Assembly (NCBI GenBank): GCA_023653115.1
Contig: JAMNXO010000009.1
Span: forward strand, 1-64,000
Direction of reading: 5' to 3'
DNA length: 64,000 nt
From: Erythrobacter sp.
Lineage (GTDB): Bacteria; Pseudomonadota; Alphaproteobacteria; Sphingomonadales; Sphingomonadaceae
This document shows positions 36,496 to 46,810 of this stretch, in pieces. The stretch's first letter is position 1; each line of letters begins with the position of its first letter. The translations under genes and the position numbers were made by a program. The notes under the pieces were generated by a model. It had not been told where the DNA came from. It searched no databases and saw nothing but the letters and a program-made list of their open reading frames with translations.

Positions 36496-37455
36496 CTATC
36501 GCAGGGCGAGGAACGCTGTGTATCCGGCGTAGAGCACCACCAGCAGCGCGCCCTCGATGCGCGACAGCCGCCAGCCGCTGCGCAATTGCACGATCAGCAG
36601 CATCGTTATCCCGAGCATCACCCAGATATCGAACGTTGCAATCTCGGCGGGGACTTCGATCGGATGGATGATGGCTGTCAGGCCAAGTATCCCGCACAGG
36701 TTGTAGATGTTGGAGCCGACAATATTGCCCAGCGCAACATCTTCATGCTTGCGCAGCACGGCGATGATGCAGGCGATCAGCTCCGGCAGGCTCGTCCCCA
36801 CGGCGATCACGGTGAGGCCGATCACGCTTTCCGATACGCCCGCTGCGCTCGCCAGCTCCACCGCGCCATCGACCAGCCAGCCCGCGCCGAAGATCGCCGC
36901 AGCAAGGCCGGCGACAATCATCCCGCCAAGGATGGCTGGCGAGGTGTCAGGCGGCACCGGGCGGTCTGCCGCCTCGTGTTCGTGGCGCACGGCTTCGGCA
37001 TCATGCGAAGCGCTTTCGGATTTGTAGGCCCACCACACATAGCCAACCAGCGCCGCGAACAGCACGACCCCGACCAGCGGGCCGATCACGCCCAGCAGCA
37101 CTGCGCCGGTCGCCAGCAGGGCCGAACCACCCAGTGCAATCGAGTCCCGCGCAAAGGACGCCGGGTTGACCGACAGCGGCAGGATCACCGCCGATAGTCC
37201 GAGAATGAACAGGATGTTGGCGATGTTTGATCCCACCACATTGCCGATTGCGATCCCCGGCGATCCGCCCAGCGCGGCCTGCACGCTGGTGGCCAGTTCC
37301 GGGGTCGAGGTGCCGAAGCCGACGATCGTCAGGCCTGCCAGCAAGGGCGAAATGCCGAGCCTTGCGGCCATCCCCACCGCGCCGCGCACCAGCAGTTCGC
37401 CGCCGATTGCGAGCAGAACGAGGCCGCCGGCCACCAGCAAGATCGAATTGGTCAT
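36496..37455 (-). CDS. Calcium/sodium antiporter (YrbG family)
   Basis: 319 residues, about ten TM helices, two homologous halves. The alpha-repeat signatures are visible: VGFGTSTPELATSVQAALGGSPGIAIGNVVGSNIANI in the first half and AVGTSLPELIACIIAVLRKHEDVALGNIVGSNIYNLCG in the second. A charged loop with SESASHDAEAVRHEHEAADRP separates the halves. It exchanges Ca2+ for Na+ (or K+). Start ATG 37455; likely its own promoter in 37456-37536. Confidence 0.92.
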   Translation of the reverse strand: MTNSILLVAGGLVLLAIGGELLVRGAVGMAARLGISPLLAGLTIVGFGTSTPELATSVQAALGGSPGIAIGNVVGSNIANILFILGLSAVILPLSVNPASFARDSIALGGSALLATGAVLLGVIGPLVGVVLFAALVGYVWWAYKSESASHDAEAVRHEHEAADRPVPPDTSPAILGGMIVAGLAAAIFGAGWLVDGAVELASAAGVSESVIGLTVIAVGTSLPELIACIIAVLRKHEDVALGNIVGSNIYNLCGILGLTAIIHPIEVPAEIATFDIWVMLGITMLLIVQLRSGWRLSRIEGALLVVLYAGYTAFLALR

Positions 37456-37535
37456 GAAGGCCCTCAGATAAACGTGGGTGGTTTGGCCGCCCTAGCGGGT
37501 CTGGCCGCGCCGGTGAAGCGTTGCCGCCAAAGCAA

Positions 37536-37561
37536 AGGCCGCCCGGTTTCCCGGACGGCCT
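37536..37561 (-). terminator. glnA terminator hairpin
   Basis: AGGCCGCCCGG (37536-37546) and CCGGACGGCCT (37551-37561) pair with one C-A mismatch around TTTC; on the minus strand a short T-rich stretch (TTTGCTTT) follows. It lies 63 nt past the glnA stop. Confidence 0.7.
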
Positions 37562-37623
37562 GCGCGTTTCGATCAGCACGATGATTGGGCAGCGAGGCGC
37601 GACAAGCGCCCCGCCGTTCCAGA

Positions 37624-39033
37624 TTACATCGAGTAATACATATCGAATTCGACCGGGCACGGGGTGGTTTCGGTGCGGATCACCTCTTCCCACTTGAGCT
37701 CGGCATAGGCCTCGATCTGGTCCTTGGTGAACACGTCGCCCTTGAGCAGGAACTCGTAGTCAGCAGCCAGGCTGTCGAGCGCTTCACGGAGGGAACCGCA
37801 CACGGTCGGCACTTCGGCGAGTTCGGCCGGCGGCAGATCGTAGAGGTTTTTGTCCATCGCCTCGCCCGGGTGGATCTTGTTCTCGATCCCGTCGAGACCC
37901 GCCATCAGCAGCGCCGAATAGCACAGGTAGGGGTTGGCCATCGCATCGGGGAAGCGGAACTCGACGCGCTTGGCCTTGTCACCCGCACCGTAAGGGATGC
38001 GGCACGAGGCCGAGCGGTTGCGCGCCGAATAGGCGAGCAGCACCGGCGCTTCGAAGCCCGGCACCAGACGCTTGTAGCTGTTGGTGGTCGGGTTGGTGAA
38101 GGCGTTCAGCGCCTTGGCGTGCTTGATCACCCCGCCGATGAAATAGAGGCAGGTTTCCGACAGGCCGGCATATTCATTGCCGGCAAACATCGGCTTGCCT
38201 TCCTTCCAGATCGAGATGTGCGTGTGCATCCCCGATCCGTTATCGGCCTTGATCGGCTTGGGCATGAAGGTCGCGGTCTTGCCATAGGCATGGGCGACCT
38301 GGTGCACGACATACTTGTAGATCTGCATCCGGTCAGCGGTTTGCACCAGCGTGCCGTAGGTCAGGCCCAGTTCGTGCTGGGCAGCGGCGACTTCGTGGTG
38401 GTGCTTGTCGCAGGGCAGGCCCATTTCAAGCATGGTCGAGACCATCTCGCCGCGGATGTCGACAGCGCTGTCCACCGGTGCGACCGGGAAGTAGCCACCC
38501 TTGGCCCGCGGGCGGTGGGCCATGTTGCCGTTGTCATATTCCTTGGCGGTGTTGGTCGGCAGTTCGATGTCGTCGATCGAGAAGCCCGAGCCGGCATAGC
38601 CGTCTTCGAAGCGCACATCGTCGAACATAAAGAACTCGGCTTCGGGGCCGACATAGACGGTGTCACCGATGCCGGTCGACTTGAGATAGGCTTCGGCGCG
38701 CTTGGCAGTGGTGCGCGGATCGCGGCTGTACCAGTCACCGGTCGAAGGCTCGATGATGTCGCAGTTGATGACCATCATCGGCGCGGCGCTGAAGGGATCG
38801 ATCCAGGTTTCGGTGAGATCGGGCTTCAGGATCATGTCGGATTCGTTGATGACCTTCCAGCCGGCGATCGACGAACCGTCGAACATCAGGCCGTCTTCAA
38901 GCTCGTCTTCGCCCATGACGCTGGCGACCATGGTGAGGTGCTGCCACTTGCCCTTGGGGTCGGTGAAGCGCAGGTCAACCCACTCGATTTCCTCGTCCTT
39001 GATCTGCTTGAGGACGTCTTTCACTTTCGACAT
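37624..39033 (-). CDS. glnA: Glutamine synthetase, type I
   Basis: 469 residues from ATG 39033 with GGAGG upstream; the usual GlnA length. Beta-grasp start [27 protein letters not shown], then the catalytic blocks [39 protein letters not shown] and the adenylylation site KNLYDLPP (Tyr near 398). It makes glutamine from glutamate and ammonia. It follows glnB by 65 nt and would be regulated by the same promoter and by GlnE adenylylation. Confidence 0.97.
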   Translation of the reverse strand: MSKVKDVLKQIKDEEIEWVDLRFTDPKGKWQHLTMVASVMGEDELEDGLMFDGSSIAGWKVINESDMILKPDLTETWIDPFSAAPMMVINCDIIEPSTGDWYSRDPRTTAKRAEAYLKSTGIGDTVYVGPEAEFFMFDDVRFEDGYAGSGFSIDDIELPTNTAKEYDNGNMAHRPRAKGGYFPVAPVDSAVDIRGEMVSTMLEMGLPCDKHHHEVAAAQHELGLTYGTLVQTADRMQIYKYVVHQVAHAYGKTATFMPKPIKADNGSGMHTHISIWKEGKPMFAGNEYAGLSETCLYFIGGVIKHAKALNAFTNPTTNSYKRLVPGFEAPVLLAYSARNRSASCRIPYGAGDKAKRVEFRFPDAMANPYLCYSALLMAGLDGIENKIHPGEAMDKNLYDLPPAELAEVPTVCGSLREALDSLAADYEFLLKGDVFTKDQIEAYAELKWEEVIRTETTPCPVEFDMYYSM

Positions 39034-39098
39034 TTCTTGGTGCCTCCGGGTTTTATCTGGGCGGCCCGCCACCGTGGCAGGCGCGAGAGGTTGGGGTA

Positions 39099-39642
<544 letters not shown>

Positions 39643-39667
39643 ATGGCAGGCCGGTTAGAGCCCTCGG

Positions 39668-40594
39668 CTACAGTCGCAATCCGGTGGTCTCGGGCAGGCC
39701 GCACATGATGTTGAGGTTCTGGATCGCCGCGCCCGATGCGCCCTTGCCGAGGTTGTCGAGCACCGCGACAAGGCGCGCGTGCCAGCCGCCCTCGTTGCCG
39801 AACACGTAGAGGCGCATCGCGTCGGATGGCGGGGCGCTGCGTTCGAGCAGCAATTCGCCGACCGTGCATTCATCGCCGAGCGCAATCACCTGCGAGCCCG
39901 CGTAGAATTCGCGCAGGGCATCGCGCAATTGATCGGCGGCAGGATCGCCCGTCATCGCGCCCAGATGCAGCGGCACTTCGACCACCATGCCGCGATAGGC
40001 GGGCACGACGGCGGGCGCGAAGATCACCTCGTGCTTGAGGCCGGCATGGGCCTTCATTTCAGGGCGGTGCTTGTGCGCCATGTCATAGCCATAGGCGCGG
40101 AAAGCCGGAGCGCCCTCGGCCTCGAACCGGTCGATCAGTGCATTGCCACCGCCCGAATAGCCGCTCACCGCATTGACGGTGTAGGGCCAGTCGGCAGGCA
40201 GCAACCCGGCGCGAACAAGCGGCGCGACGAGCGCGAGAAAGCCGGTGGGGTAGCACCCCGGATTGGTCACCAGCTGTGCGTTGGCGATCGCGGTGTGCCC
40301 GATCAGCTCGGGGAAACCATAGGTCCAGCCTTCGGCCACGCGGTGCGCGCTGGAGGCGTCGATAATGCGGGTGCCGGAGCCTGCGGCCAGCGTCACCGCC
40401 TCTTTCGCGGCGTCGTCCGGGAGGCACAGGATCGCGATATCGGCAGCATGGAGCGCGTCGCGGCGGGCTGCTTCATCCTTCCGCCGGGAATCGTCCAGCA
40501 CGATCAGATCGAACTCGCTGCGCCCAGCCAGACGCTCGCGGATTTCGAGGCCGGTGGTGCCTGCGGCCCCGTCGATGAACAGGCGAATCGCCAT
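39668..40594 (-). CDS. argC: N-acetyl-gamma-glutamyl-phosphate reductase
   Basis: 308 residues, the shorter type 2 form of ArgC. N-terminal Rossmann region IRLFIDGAAGTTGLEIRERL, catalytic Cys114 in TNPGCYPTGF, and the GYSGGGNALI loop. The C-terminal VFGNEGGWHARLVAVLDNLGKGASGAAIQNLNIM is diagnostic for the family. It reduces N-acetylglutamyl phosphate in arginine synthesis. Only 6 nt separate it from the SH3 gene, so it is the third gene of a three-gene operon with pepA-like and SH3 genes. Confidence 0.94.
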   Translation of the reverse strand: MAIRLFIDGAAGTTGLEIRERLAGRSEFDLIVLDDSRRKDEAARRDALHAADIAILCLPDDAAKEAVTLAAGSGTRIIDASSAHRVAEGWTYGFPELIGHTAIANAQLVTNPGCYPTGFLALVAPLVRAGLLPADWPYTVNAVSGYSGGGNALIDRFEAEGAPAFRAYGYDMAHKHRPEMKAHAGLKHEVIFAPAVVPAYRGMVVEVPLHLGAMTGDPAADQLRDALREFYAGSQVIALGDECTVGELLLERSAPPSDAMRLYVFGNEGGWHARLVAVLDNLGKGASGAAIQNLNIMCGLPETTGLRL

Positions 40595-40600
40595 GGCCCG

Positions 40601-40963
40601 TCAGCCCGCAGCGGGCGCGAGTTCGCTCGCCCGGCACCAGCCCGACGGGCCTTGCGGGCCGGGGCAGCCCCACACCCATTCGCCCGCGACATCGAGCAGT
40701 TCGAACCGGCTTCCGGCGTCAAGCGTGGTGAAGGCCTCGCTGTCGCTGCGCGGGTTGAGCCGCAGCTGCGCGCCTGTCTCGCCCACGATATGGACATGAG
40801 GGATCACGTAATGCGCGGCGAGGTGCGTGCCCGCCAGCGCGATATGCGCCAGATCGCCGCGCAGTGGCAGCGTGCCGGGCGCAGGCTTTTCCACCGGGCC
40901 CTTCAGACCCAGCACGCCCGCCGGCACGGCATAAATCGGTTCGTCGCGCTGGGCGCCGCTCAT
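40601..40963 (-). CDS. SH3-domain protein, probably the SH3 half of an NlpC/P60-type peptidase
   Basis: 120 residues. The C-terminal half (about 50-115) is a bacterial SH3-like unit: GAQLRLNPRSDSEAFTTLDAGSRFELLDVAGEWVWGC and a GWCRASELA end. The N-terminal GDLAHIALAGTHLAAHYVIP resembles the start of C40 peptidases that usually sit beside an M17 aminopeptidase in this group. No catalytic Cys/His domain follows; it ends at 40601. Either the peptidase half was lost or a stand-alone cell-wall binding module is used. No signal peptide is visible. Confidence 0.65.
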   Translation of the reverse strand: MSGAQRDEPIYAVPAGVLGLKGPVEKPAPGTLPLRGDLAHIALAGTHLAAHYVIPHVHIVGETGAQLRLNPRSDSEAFTTLDAGSRFELLDVAGEWVWGCPGPQGPSGWCRASELAPAAG

Positions 40964-41054
40964 CTGCGTTCCGTCAACTTTCGTCTGTTCGCCTGCGCTC
41001 TCCCCTGCGTCGGCGTGGCAGGCCCGTTAGCGGCAAGCGGCCCGCGGGGCAAGG

Positions 41055-42440
<1,386 letters not shown>

Positions 42441-42516
42441 GCCTGTTCCATAATCGCGTCAGGGCGCTTGTCGCCAGCAGATTCGGACAGCCCGGATGGT
42501 TGAGGGACGCAGGAAG

Positions 42517-43347
42517 ATGCAAAGCGCGGTGAAGACGGTGATTGTCGGTGCGGCGCTGGCCGCGATACTGGCGGCCTGTGCCTCGCCCGAAGAGGTTGCC
42601 AAGGGAGCAGGCGTCGCCGTCGCCGCAACCGCCAGCGCCGCCGCTTCGGCCACCGCCACATCCGCCGCCGGGCCGGTCGCTTTTGCGGACAGTGCCGGCA
42701 AGGATGATGCCGCGCGCGAATTTGCCTATAGCTGGCCCGCGCAAGTCTCCGCCGTTCCTGCACTGGTGGACCGTTTCACTGCCGAGCGCGATCGGCTGCT
42801 GGCCGAACAAAAGGCCGAATGGGCCGAGTCCGTCGCCGAATTCGCCGGGCAGGACTGCTTTTCCTGCACCAACCGTTCGTTCGAGAAGTCGTGGGAAGTG
42901 GTCGCCGATCTGCCGCGCTTCCTGTCGCTCTCGGCCAGCTTTTACGCCTACACCGGCGGGGCGCATGGCAATGGCGCCTATGACGCGCTGGTGTGGGACC
43001 GGGAGGCCAAGGCCGCGATGGACCCTAAGGCGCTGTTCCGCTCCGAAGCGATCTTGCAGGAGGCGCTCGGCGAGACATGGTGCAAGGCCCTGAAGGCCGA
43101 GCGGATGAAGCGGCTGGGCGGCGATTACAGCGAGGACAGCATCTTCACCTGCCCGCCGATCGCCGATCTCACGCTGCTGCTCGGATCATCGGACACACAG
43201 AGCTTCAACCGCATCGGCCTGCTCGCCGCGCCCTATGTTGCCGGCTCCTATGTGGAAGGCACATACGAGGTGACACTGCCGGTGACGCCCAAGGTGCTCG
43301 CCGCGGTCAAACCCGAATACACAGCGGCGTTTGCGCTGGCGAAGTAG
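42517..43347 (+). CDS. Lipoprotein with DUF3298-like (RsiV-type) domain
   Basis: 276 residues from ATG 42517, preceded by GCAGGAAG (close). Lipoprotein signal MQSAVKTVIVGAALAAILAA then Cys21 (lipobox ILAAC). An Ala/Thr/Ser-rich linker is followed by a DUF4163-like segment and a C-terminal DUF3298 part: SFYAYTGGAHGNGAYDALVWD and AKAAMDPKALF. Such domains occur in periplasmic RsiV and in many unknown lipoproteins. Divergent from the aminopeptidase; 23 nt before the map gene. Confidence 0.75.
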   Translation: MQSAVKTVIVGAALAAILAACASPEEVAKGAGVAVAATASAAASATATSAAGPVAFADSAGKDDAAREFAYSWPAQVSAVPALVDRFTAERDRLLAEQKAEWAESVAEFAGQDCFSCTNRSFEKSWEVVADLPRFLSLSASFYAYTGGAHGNGAYDALVWDREAKAAMDPKALFRSEAILQEALGETWCKALKAERMKRLGGDYSEDSIFTCPPIADLTLLLGSSDTQSFNRIGLLAAPYVAGSYVEGTYEVTLPVTPKVLAAVKPEYTAAFALAK

Positions 43348-43370
43348 CTTTTTGCGCACACCATCGTTAT

Positions 43371-44207
43371 ATGACGCGGATGCACGAATACCAACTCGTT
43401 GACGGCGATCAGACCGTCTACCGCGACGGCACCATCAAGCTCCACACGGCTGAGGGCTTTGAAGCCATGCGCAAGGCGGGCCGCCTTGCTGCCGAGATCC
43501 TCGACGCCTGCGCCGAACTGGTGAAGCCTGGCGTCACCACCGGCAGCATCGATGATGCGGTGCGCGGAATGATGCTGGATGCGGGCGCAGTGCCGGCAAC
43601 GCTCGGCTATCGCGGTTATGCGCACAGCTCGTGCATCTCGATCAACCATGTGATTTGCCACGGGATTCCGGGCGACAAGGTGCTGAAGGACGGCGACATT
43701 CTCAACATCGACGTCACACCGCTGGTCGACGGCTGGCACGGTGATACGTCGCGGATGTTCTACGCGGGCGAGCCGTCGCTGAAGGCCAAGAAGCTGGTCG
43801 AAGTGACCTACGAATGCCTGATGCTCGGCATCGCGGCAGCGCAGCCCGGCGCACGGCTGGGCGATATCGGCGCGGCGATTGAGGCCCATGCCAACCAGTT
43901 CCGTTACGGCGTGGTGCGCGAATTCTGCGGCCACGGCCTCGGCCGCCTGTTCCACGACGCGCCCGAAGTGATCCACGCCGCCAAGGCGGGCACAGGGCCC
44001 GAGCTGAAGCCCGGGATGTTCTTCACCATCGAACCGATGATCAACTTGGGCAAACCCTGGGCGAAGGTGCTGGGCGACGGCTGGACCGCGGTGACACGCG
44101 ACAAGTCGCTCTCCGCACAGTTCGAGCACTCGATCGCGATCACCGAAACGGGCAATGAGATTTTCACCAAGAGCCCGACGGGGCGGGATTGCCCGCCGTA
44201 TGTCTGA
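43371..44207 (+). CDS. map: Methionine aminopeptidase, type I
   Basis: 278 residues from ATG 43371 (alternative at 43380, MHEYQLV). The five metal ligands are visible: NIDVTPLVDGWHGDTSRMF (two Asp), EFCGHGLG (His), FTIEPMI (Glu) and QFEHSI (Glu). It also has the substrate His in GYRGYAHSSCISINHVICHG. It removes initiator methionine from new proteins. No clear ribosome site precedes it. The stop TGA lies inside the start of the next gene. Confidence 0.94.
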   Translation: MTRMHEYQLVDGDQTVYRDGTIKLHTAEGFEAMRKAGRLAAEILDACAELVKPGVTTGSIDDAVRGMMLDAGAVPATLGYRGYAHSSCISINHVICHGIPGDKVLKDGDILNIDVTPLVDGWHGDTSRMFYAGEPSLKAKKLVEVTYECLMLGIAAAQPGARLGDIGAAIEAHANQFRYGVVREFCGHGLGRLFHDAPEVIHAAKAGTGPELKPGMFFTIEPMINLGKPWAKVLGDGWTAVTRDKSLSAQFEHSIAITETGNEIFTKSPTGRDCPPYV

Positions 44208-44424
44208 TTATTGTTGCGAACGGTTTGAGCTCGATCAGACGACAGTTTGCGACAAGCACGCCAATCGCAAGGCTTGCCCCGATGCCATGATCCTCGAGGC
44301 AAGGGGTGGCTACGGCCTTCCAGTGCGCGATGGGCGGGCAGCATATGCCTCAAGCGTGATCGAAATCGGGTTCTGCCCGTTTTGCGGCGCGAAGCTGCCG
44401 CCCATCGGCGAACTGGAGGATTGA
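44200..44424 (+). CDS. Small cysteine-rich protein (DUF6980-like)
   Basis: 74 residues. The ATG at 44200 overlaps the map stop by 8 nt (ATGTCTGA), so translation is coupled to map. Cysteines come in pairs: YCCERF at the start, then TTVCDKHANRKACPD, and FCPFCGAKLP near the end, a zinc-ribbon-like layout. The YGLPVRDGRAAY segment and the CPFCG end resemble the DUF6980 family, with no known function. A 6-nt gap separates the stop from the GIY-YIG element. Confidence 0.75.
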   Translation: MSDYCCERFELDQTTVCDKHANRKACPDAMILEARGGYGLPVRDGRAAYASSVIEIGFCPFCGAKLPPIGELED

Positions 44425-44430
44425 ACATCC

Positions 44431-44462
44431 CCCCGTCCCGGGCTTGACCCGGGACCCAGCTT
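44431..44462 (+). repeat. Left terminal repeat of the GIY-YIG element
   Basis: Begins CCCCGTCCCGGG and ends ACCCAGCTT. Inner dyad GTCCCGGG / CCCGGGAC, 5-nt loop CTTGA. Identical to the complement of 44784-44815. Confidence 0.85.
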
Positions 44463-44464
44463 CT

Positions 44465-44767
44465 TCATGCTAGCAACTGATCGAACAGGTCACACCAATC
44501 TGGATTTGCCTTCTCGATCAAAGCAATCTTCCAATCACGCTTCCAGCGTTTGACGCGGTGTTCGTGATGCTTGGCATCAACAATGGTGTCGAGCCGCTCA
44601 GCCCAGACAAGCCGGATCAGGCCGTGTTCTGCGCAAAACTCTGATCCTTGGCCTGCTCGATGCTGGCTAATCCGGGCGGCAAGGTCCGTCGTCGATCCGA
44701 CATAAAGCGTGCCGCGATAGCGGTTGGTCATGATGTAGACCCAGCAACCTTGGCGTTCGCTTTCCAT
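44465..44767 (-). CDS. GIY-YIG single-domain nuclease
   Basis: 100 residues. GIY-YIG core in degenerate form: VYI (10-12) and YVG (22-24), then Arg32 in ARISQHR, His36, Glu69 in KHHEHRVKRW, and Lys73. This is the small YhbQ-like type with no extra DNA-binding domain. Such nucleases cut DNA one strand at a time; the family's role is mostly unknown. The stop TGA and the start lie close to two inverted copies of a hairpin repeat, which makes this the probable mobiliser or guardian of the repeat. No ribosome site is obvious between the right repeat and the ATG. Confidence 0.88.
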   Translation of the reverse strand: MESERQGCWVYIMTNRYRGTLYVGSTTDLAARISQHRAGQGSEFCAEHGLIRLVWAERLDTIVDAKHHEHRVKRWKRDWKIALIEKANPDWCDLFDQLLA

Positions 44768-44783
44768 CGCGATAACAAAGAAT

Positions 44784-44815
44784 AAGCTGGGTCCCGGGTC
44801 AAGCCCGGGACGGGG
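44784..44815 (-). repeat. Right terminal repeat of the GIY-YIG element
   Basis: Perfect complement of 44431-44462, so the nuclease reads outward from this repeat. It begins AAGCTGGGTCCCGGG and ends CGGGACGGGG, and lies 10 nt from the stop of the adjacent membrane-protein gene. Confidence 0.85.
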
Positions 44816-44825
44816 CGACAGGTGG

Positions 44826-45488
44826 CTACAAAAACAACACCGCCAGCACGGCGACCATCACCAGCACCAGCCCGACCGAGAACCCCAGCATCGCCAGCAC
44901 CGGCTTGGTCACCCGTCCGTGCAGCACCCAATCATAGGCCACAGCAATCGCAATCGTAATCGGTGGTTGCACCCCGATGGCGACCGGATCGGGCAGGCCC
45001 AGCACCTGCACCACGCGGGCATAGGCGGGGGTCATCAGCGCGAGGGTCGCGATCAGCATGGCTTGGCGGTGGGCGGCGATGTCGCGCGCCCGCGCGAAGT
45101 GCAGCGCGGCGAAGTAGAGCGGTATGAAGGTCGCAAAGGCGGCGAGGTTCACCACCGTCACCTCGGGGCGGCCGAGTTCCTGCCCGATCCGCCATGTAAT
45201 CACCGTGCCGCTCACCAGCATCGCGCCCACCAGCGCAATCGAGGCGCGGCCCGTGGCGCGGTGCGCGGCCAGTTTGAAGCGCGCGGCGGCGAAGGCCTGG
45301 CTCGCCAGCAGGCCGAGCCAAGCGATCATGCTCACCGCATGGAACACCACAATCGGGGTGTAGCGCGCCTGCACCTGCGGATGGGCTACGGCCTTCAGCG
45401 CAAAGGCTAACAGCGTGAAGCCCAGCAGGCCTAACGCGATCCGTCCCATCAATTCGTTGGCTCTGACGTGGCTTTCTGGCGCTCTCAC
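44826..45488 (-). CDS. Unknown multi-pass membrane protein coupled to ccmB
   Basis: 220 residues from GTG 45488 (AAGGGAG upstream), which overlaps the ccmB stop by one base (TAGTG); an in-frame ATG at 45449 lacks a ribosome site. About six hydrophobic segments, with histidines in or near membranes: YTPIVVFHAVSMIAWLG, AAHRATGR, FAALHFARARDIAAHRQAM. It is not CcmC, which would be expected after ccmAB. The histidine layout resembles DUF2306-type heme-handling membrane proteins but I cannot assign it firmly. Confidence 0.75.
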   Translation of the reverse strand: MRAPESHVRANELMGRIALGLLGFTLLAFALKAVAHPQVQARYTPIVVFHAVSMIAWLGLLASQAFAAARFKLAAHRATGRASIALVGAMLVSGTVITWRIGQELGRPEVTVVNLAAFATFIPLYFAALHFARARDIAAHRQAMLIATLALMTPAYARVVQVLGLPDPVAIGVQPPITIAIAVAYDWVLHGRVTKPVLAMLGFSVGLVLVMVAVLAVLFL

Positions 45489-46138
45489 TAATTCTCCCTT
45501 GCCGCCCGGATCGCGGCTCCGGCGGCAAACGGAGCGAGTGCCACCAGCGCGAGGCTTATGGCTGCAACGAAGCCGAGGCTCACTTGATCCTGACGGGCGA
45601 GCGCGCCAGCACCAAAAATCAGAATCGGCAGGGCAAGCGGGATGAGAAGCAGGCCCGAAAGCGCCGCGCCTGCGCGCAGGGAGGCGGTCAGAGCGGCGAT
45701 CATCAGGCCGATGGCGGCGAGGCCCGGCGTCCCCGCCAGCAGGCCGAGCAGCAGGATCTGGAAAGTTTCGCCCTCGATCTTGAGCAGCGCGGCAGCGGGA
45801 AAGGTCGCCAGCACCAGCGGCGGGCCGAAGCTCAGCCAATGCGCGATCAGCCGCACCGTCATCATCGCTTCCTCCGCCATGCCGCGCAGTTTGAGCTGGT
45901 CAAAGAACCCAAGCTCAATGTCGCGCGCCACCAGCTTTTCCAGCGGGAGGATCGCCGCCAGCAGCGCCGCGATCCAAACCACGCCGCCGCCGGTTTTCGC
46001 CATCAGGTTCGCATCCGGCCCGACTGCGAAGGGGTAAAGCATTGCAACAGCTACGAAAAATACCACCGGAAGGGCCGCTCCGCCGCCAGCGAAGGGGAAG
46101 AATTGCGCCAGATCACGGCGGAGCAGGGCGGCGATCAT
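45488..46138 (-). CDS. ccmB: Heme exporter membrane subunit CcmB
   Basis: 216 residues from ATG 46138; upstream frame is out of context. Six TM helices. Starts MIAALLRRDLAQFFPFAGG and contains the family hallmarks WIAALLAAILPLEKLVARDIELGFFDQLKLRG and LLLLGLLAGTPGLAAIG-like helix. Together with CcmA it forms the ABC part of System I cytochrome c maturation. Start overlaps the ccmA stop (ATGA). Confidence 0.92.
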   Translation of the reverse strand: MIAALLRRDLAQFFPFAGGGAALPVVFFVAVAMLYPFAVGPDANLMAKTGGGVVWIAALLAAILPLEKLVARDIELGFFDQLKLRGMAEEAMMTVRLIAHWLSFGPPLVLATFPAAALLKIEGETFQILLLGLLAGTPGLAAIGLMIAALTASLRAGAALSGLLLIPLALPILIFGAGALARQDQVSLGFVAAISLALVALAPFAAGAAIRAAREN

Positions 46139-46746
46139 GCTTCCTCCTCCGCTGGCGAAGGCGCAAAATCCTCGATCGCGAAGGCGGTCATTCCCGGCAC
46201 ATCCAATGGCTGGTGGGAGGCGATCAGCGCGATCCCGCCGCCTGCGCAATGCTCACTCACCAGCGCGCTCACCATCGCTTGCGAGAAGGCGTCGAGGCCG
46301 GACAGCGGCTCGTCCAGCAGCCAGATTTGCGCCGCCTGTCCCAGTACACGGGCGAGGGCGGCGCGTTTCTTCTGCCCTGTCGAAAGATAGCGCACCGGCA
46401 CTTCGGCAAGCGCTGTCAGCCGCAGGCGCGCCATTACCGCTTGGGCATCGGCGAAACCATCCACCCCGAACCAGAAAGCGAGCGCGCGGCCCAGCGGCTG
46501 ATCGGGATCGAGCCCGGGGCGCTCGTCAAGCAAGGCGAGTGCGCCGCTGCGCTCAACGACCCCTGCATAAGGCGTGTACAACCCCGCGACCGCACGGATC
46601 AACGTCGTCTTGCCCGCACCATTTGCGCCCGTCACATGGCACGCCGCGCCAGCCTCGAGCGCAAACGACAGCCGCCGGAACAGCAACCGCTCGCCGCGCC
46701 GGCAGGCCAGGTCATGTGCGGCAAGGGATGGGGGTGAGGCTTGCAT
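46135..46746 (-). CDS. ccmA: Heme exporter ATP-binding subunit CcmA
   Basis: 203 residues from ATG 46746; a TTG 9 nt earlier is in frame but unsupported. ABC ATPase: Walker A TGANGAGKTTLIRAVAG, signature YLSTGQKKRAALARVL, Walker B IWLLDEPLSGLDAFS, and the H-loop IASHQPL. It drives release of holo-CcmE with CcmB, CcmC and CcmD. Divergent from phhB across 64 nt; ccmC, ccmD, ccmE and ccmF are not in this window. Confidence 0.94.
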   Translation of the reverse strand: MQASPPSLAAHDLACRRGERLLFRRLSFALEAGAACHVTGANGAGKTTLIRAVAGLYTPYAGVVERSGALALLDERPGLDPDQPLGRALAFWFGVDGFADAQAVMARLRLTALAEVPVRYLSTGQKKRAALARVLGQAAQIWLLDEPLSGLDAFSQAMVSALVSEHCAGGGIALIASHQPLDVPGMTAFAIEDFAPSPAEEEA

Positions 46747-46810
46747 TGGGGCCAAGCGTTAGGGAAAAGGGCCCGCGCAAACAAGCGACCCCTTTGCAGG
46801 AACCCCTCCC

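Larger units (their letters stand above)
44431..44815. mobile_element. Compact 385-bp GIY-YIG nuclease element with perfect inverted termini
   Basis: Two perfect 32-bp inverted repeats (44431-44462 and 44784-44815), each itself a hairpin with core CCCGGGCTTGACCCGGG, bracket one minus-strand nuclease gene. The left repeat is 2 nt from the gene's stop codon and the right is 16 nt from its start. No transposase, and no obvious target duplication in the flanks. A solo repeat lies at 13906-13940. Mobility is inferred, not shown. Confidence 0.6.

Noticed and set aside
44431..44815. Classical insertion sequence or RAYT transposase
   Set aside because: The only gene is a GIY-YIG nuclease; no DDE, HUH or serine recombinase motif, and no target duplication seen.
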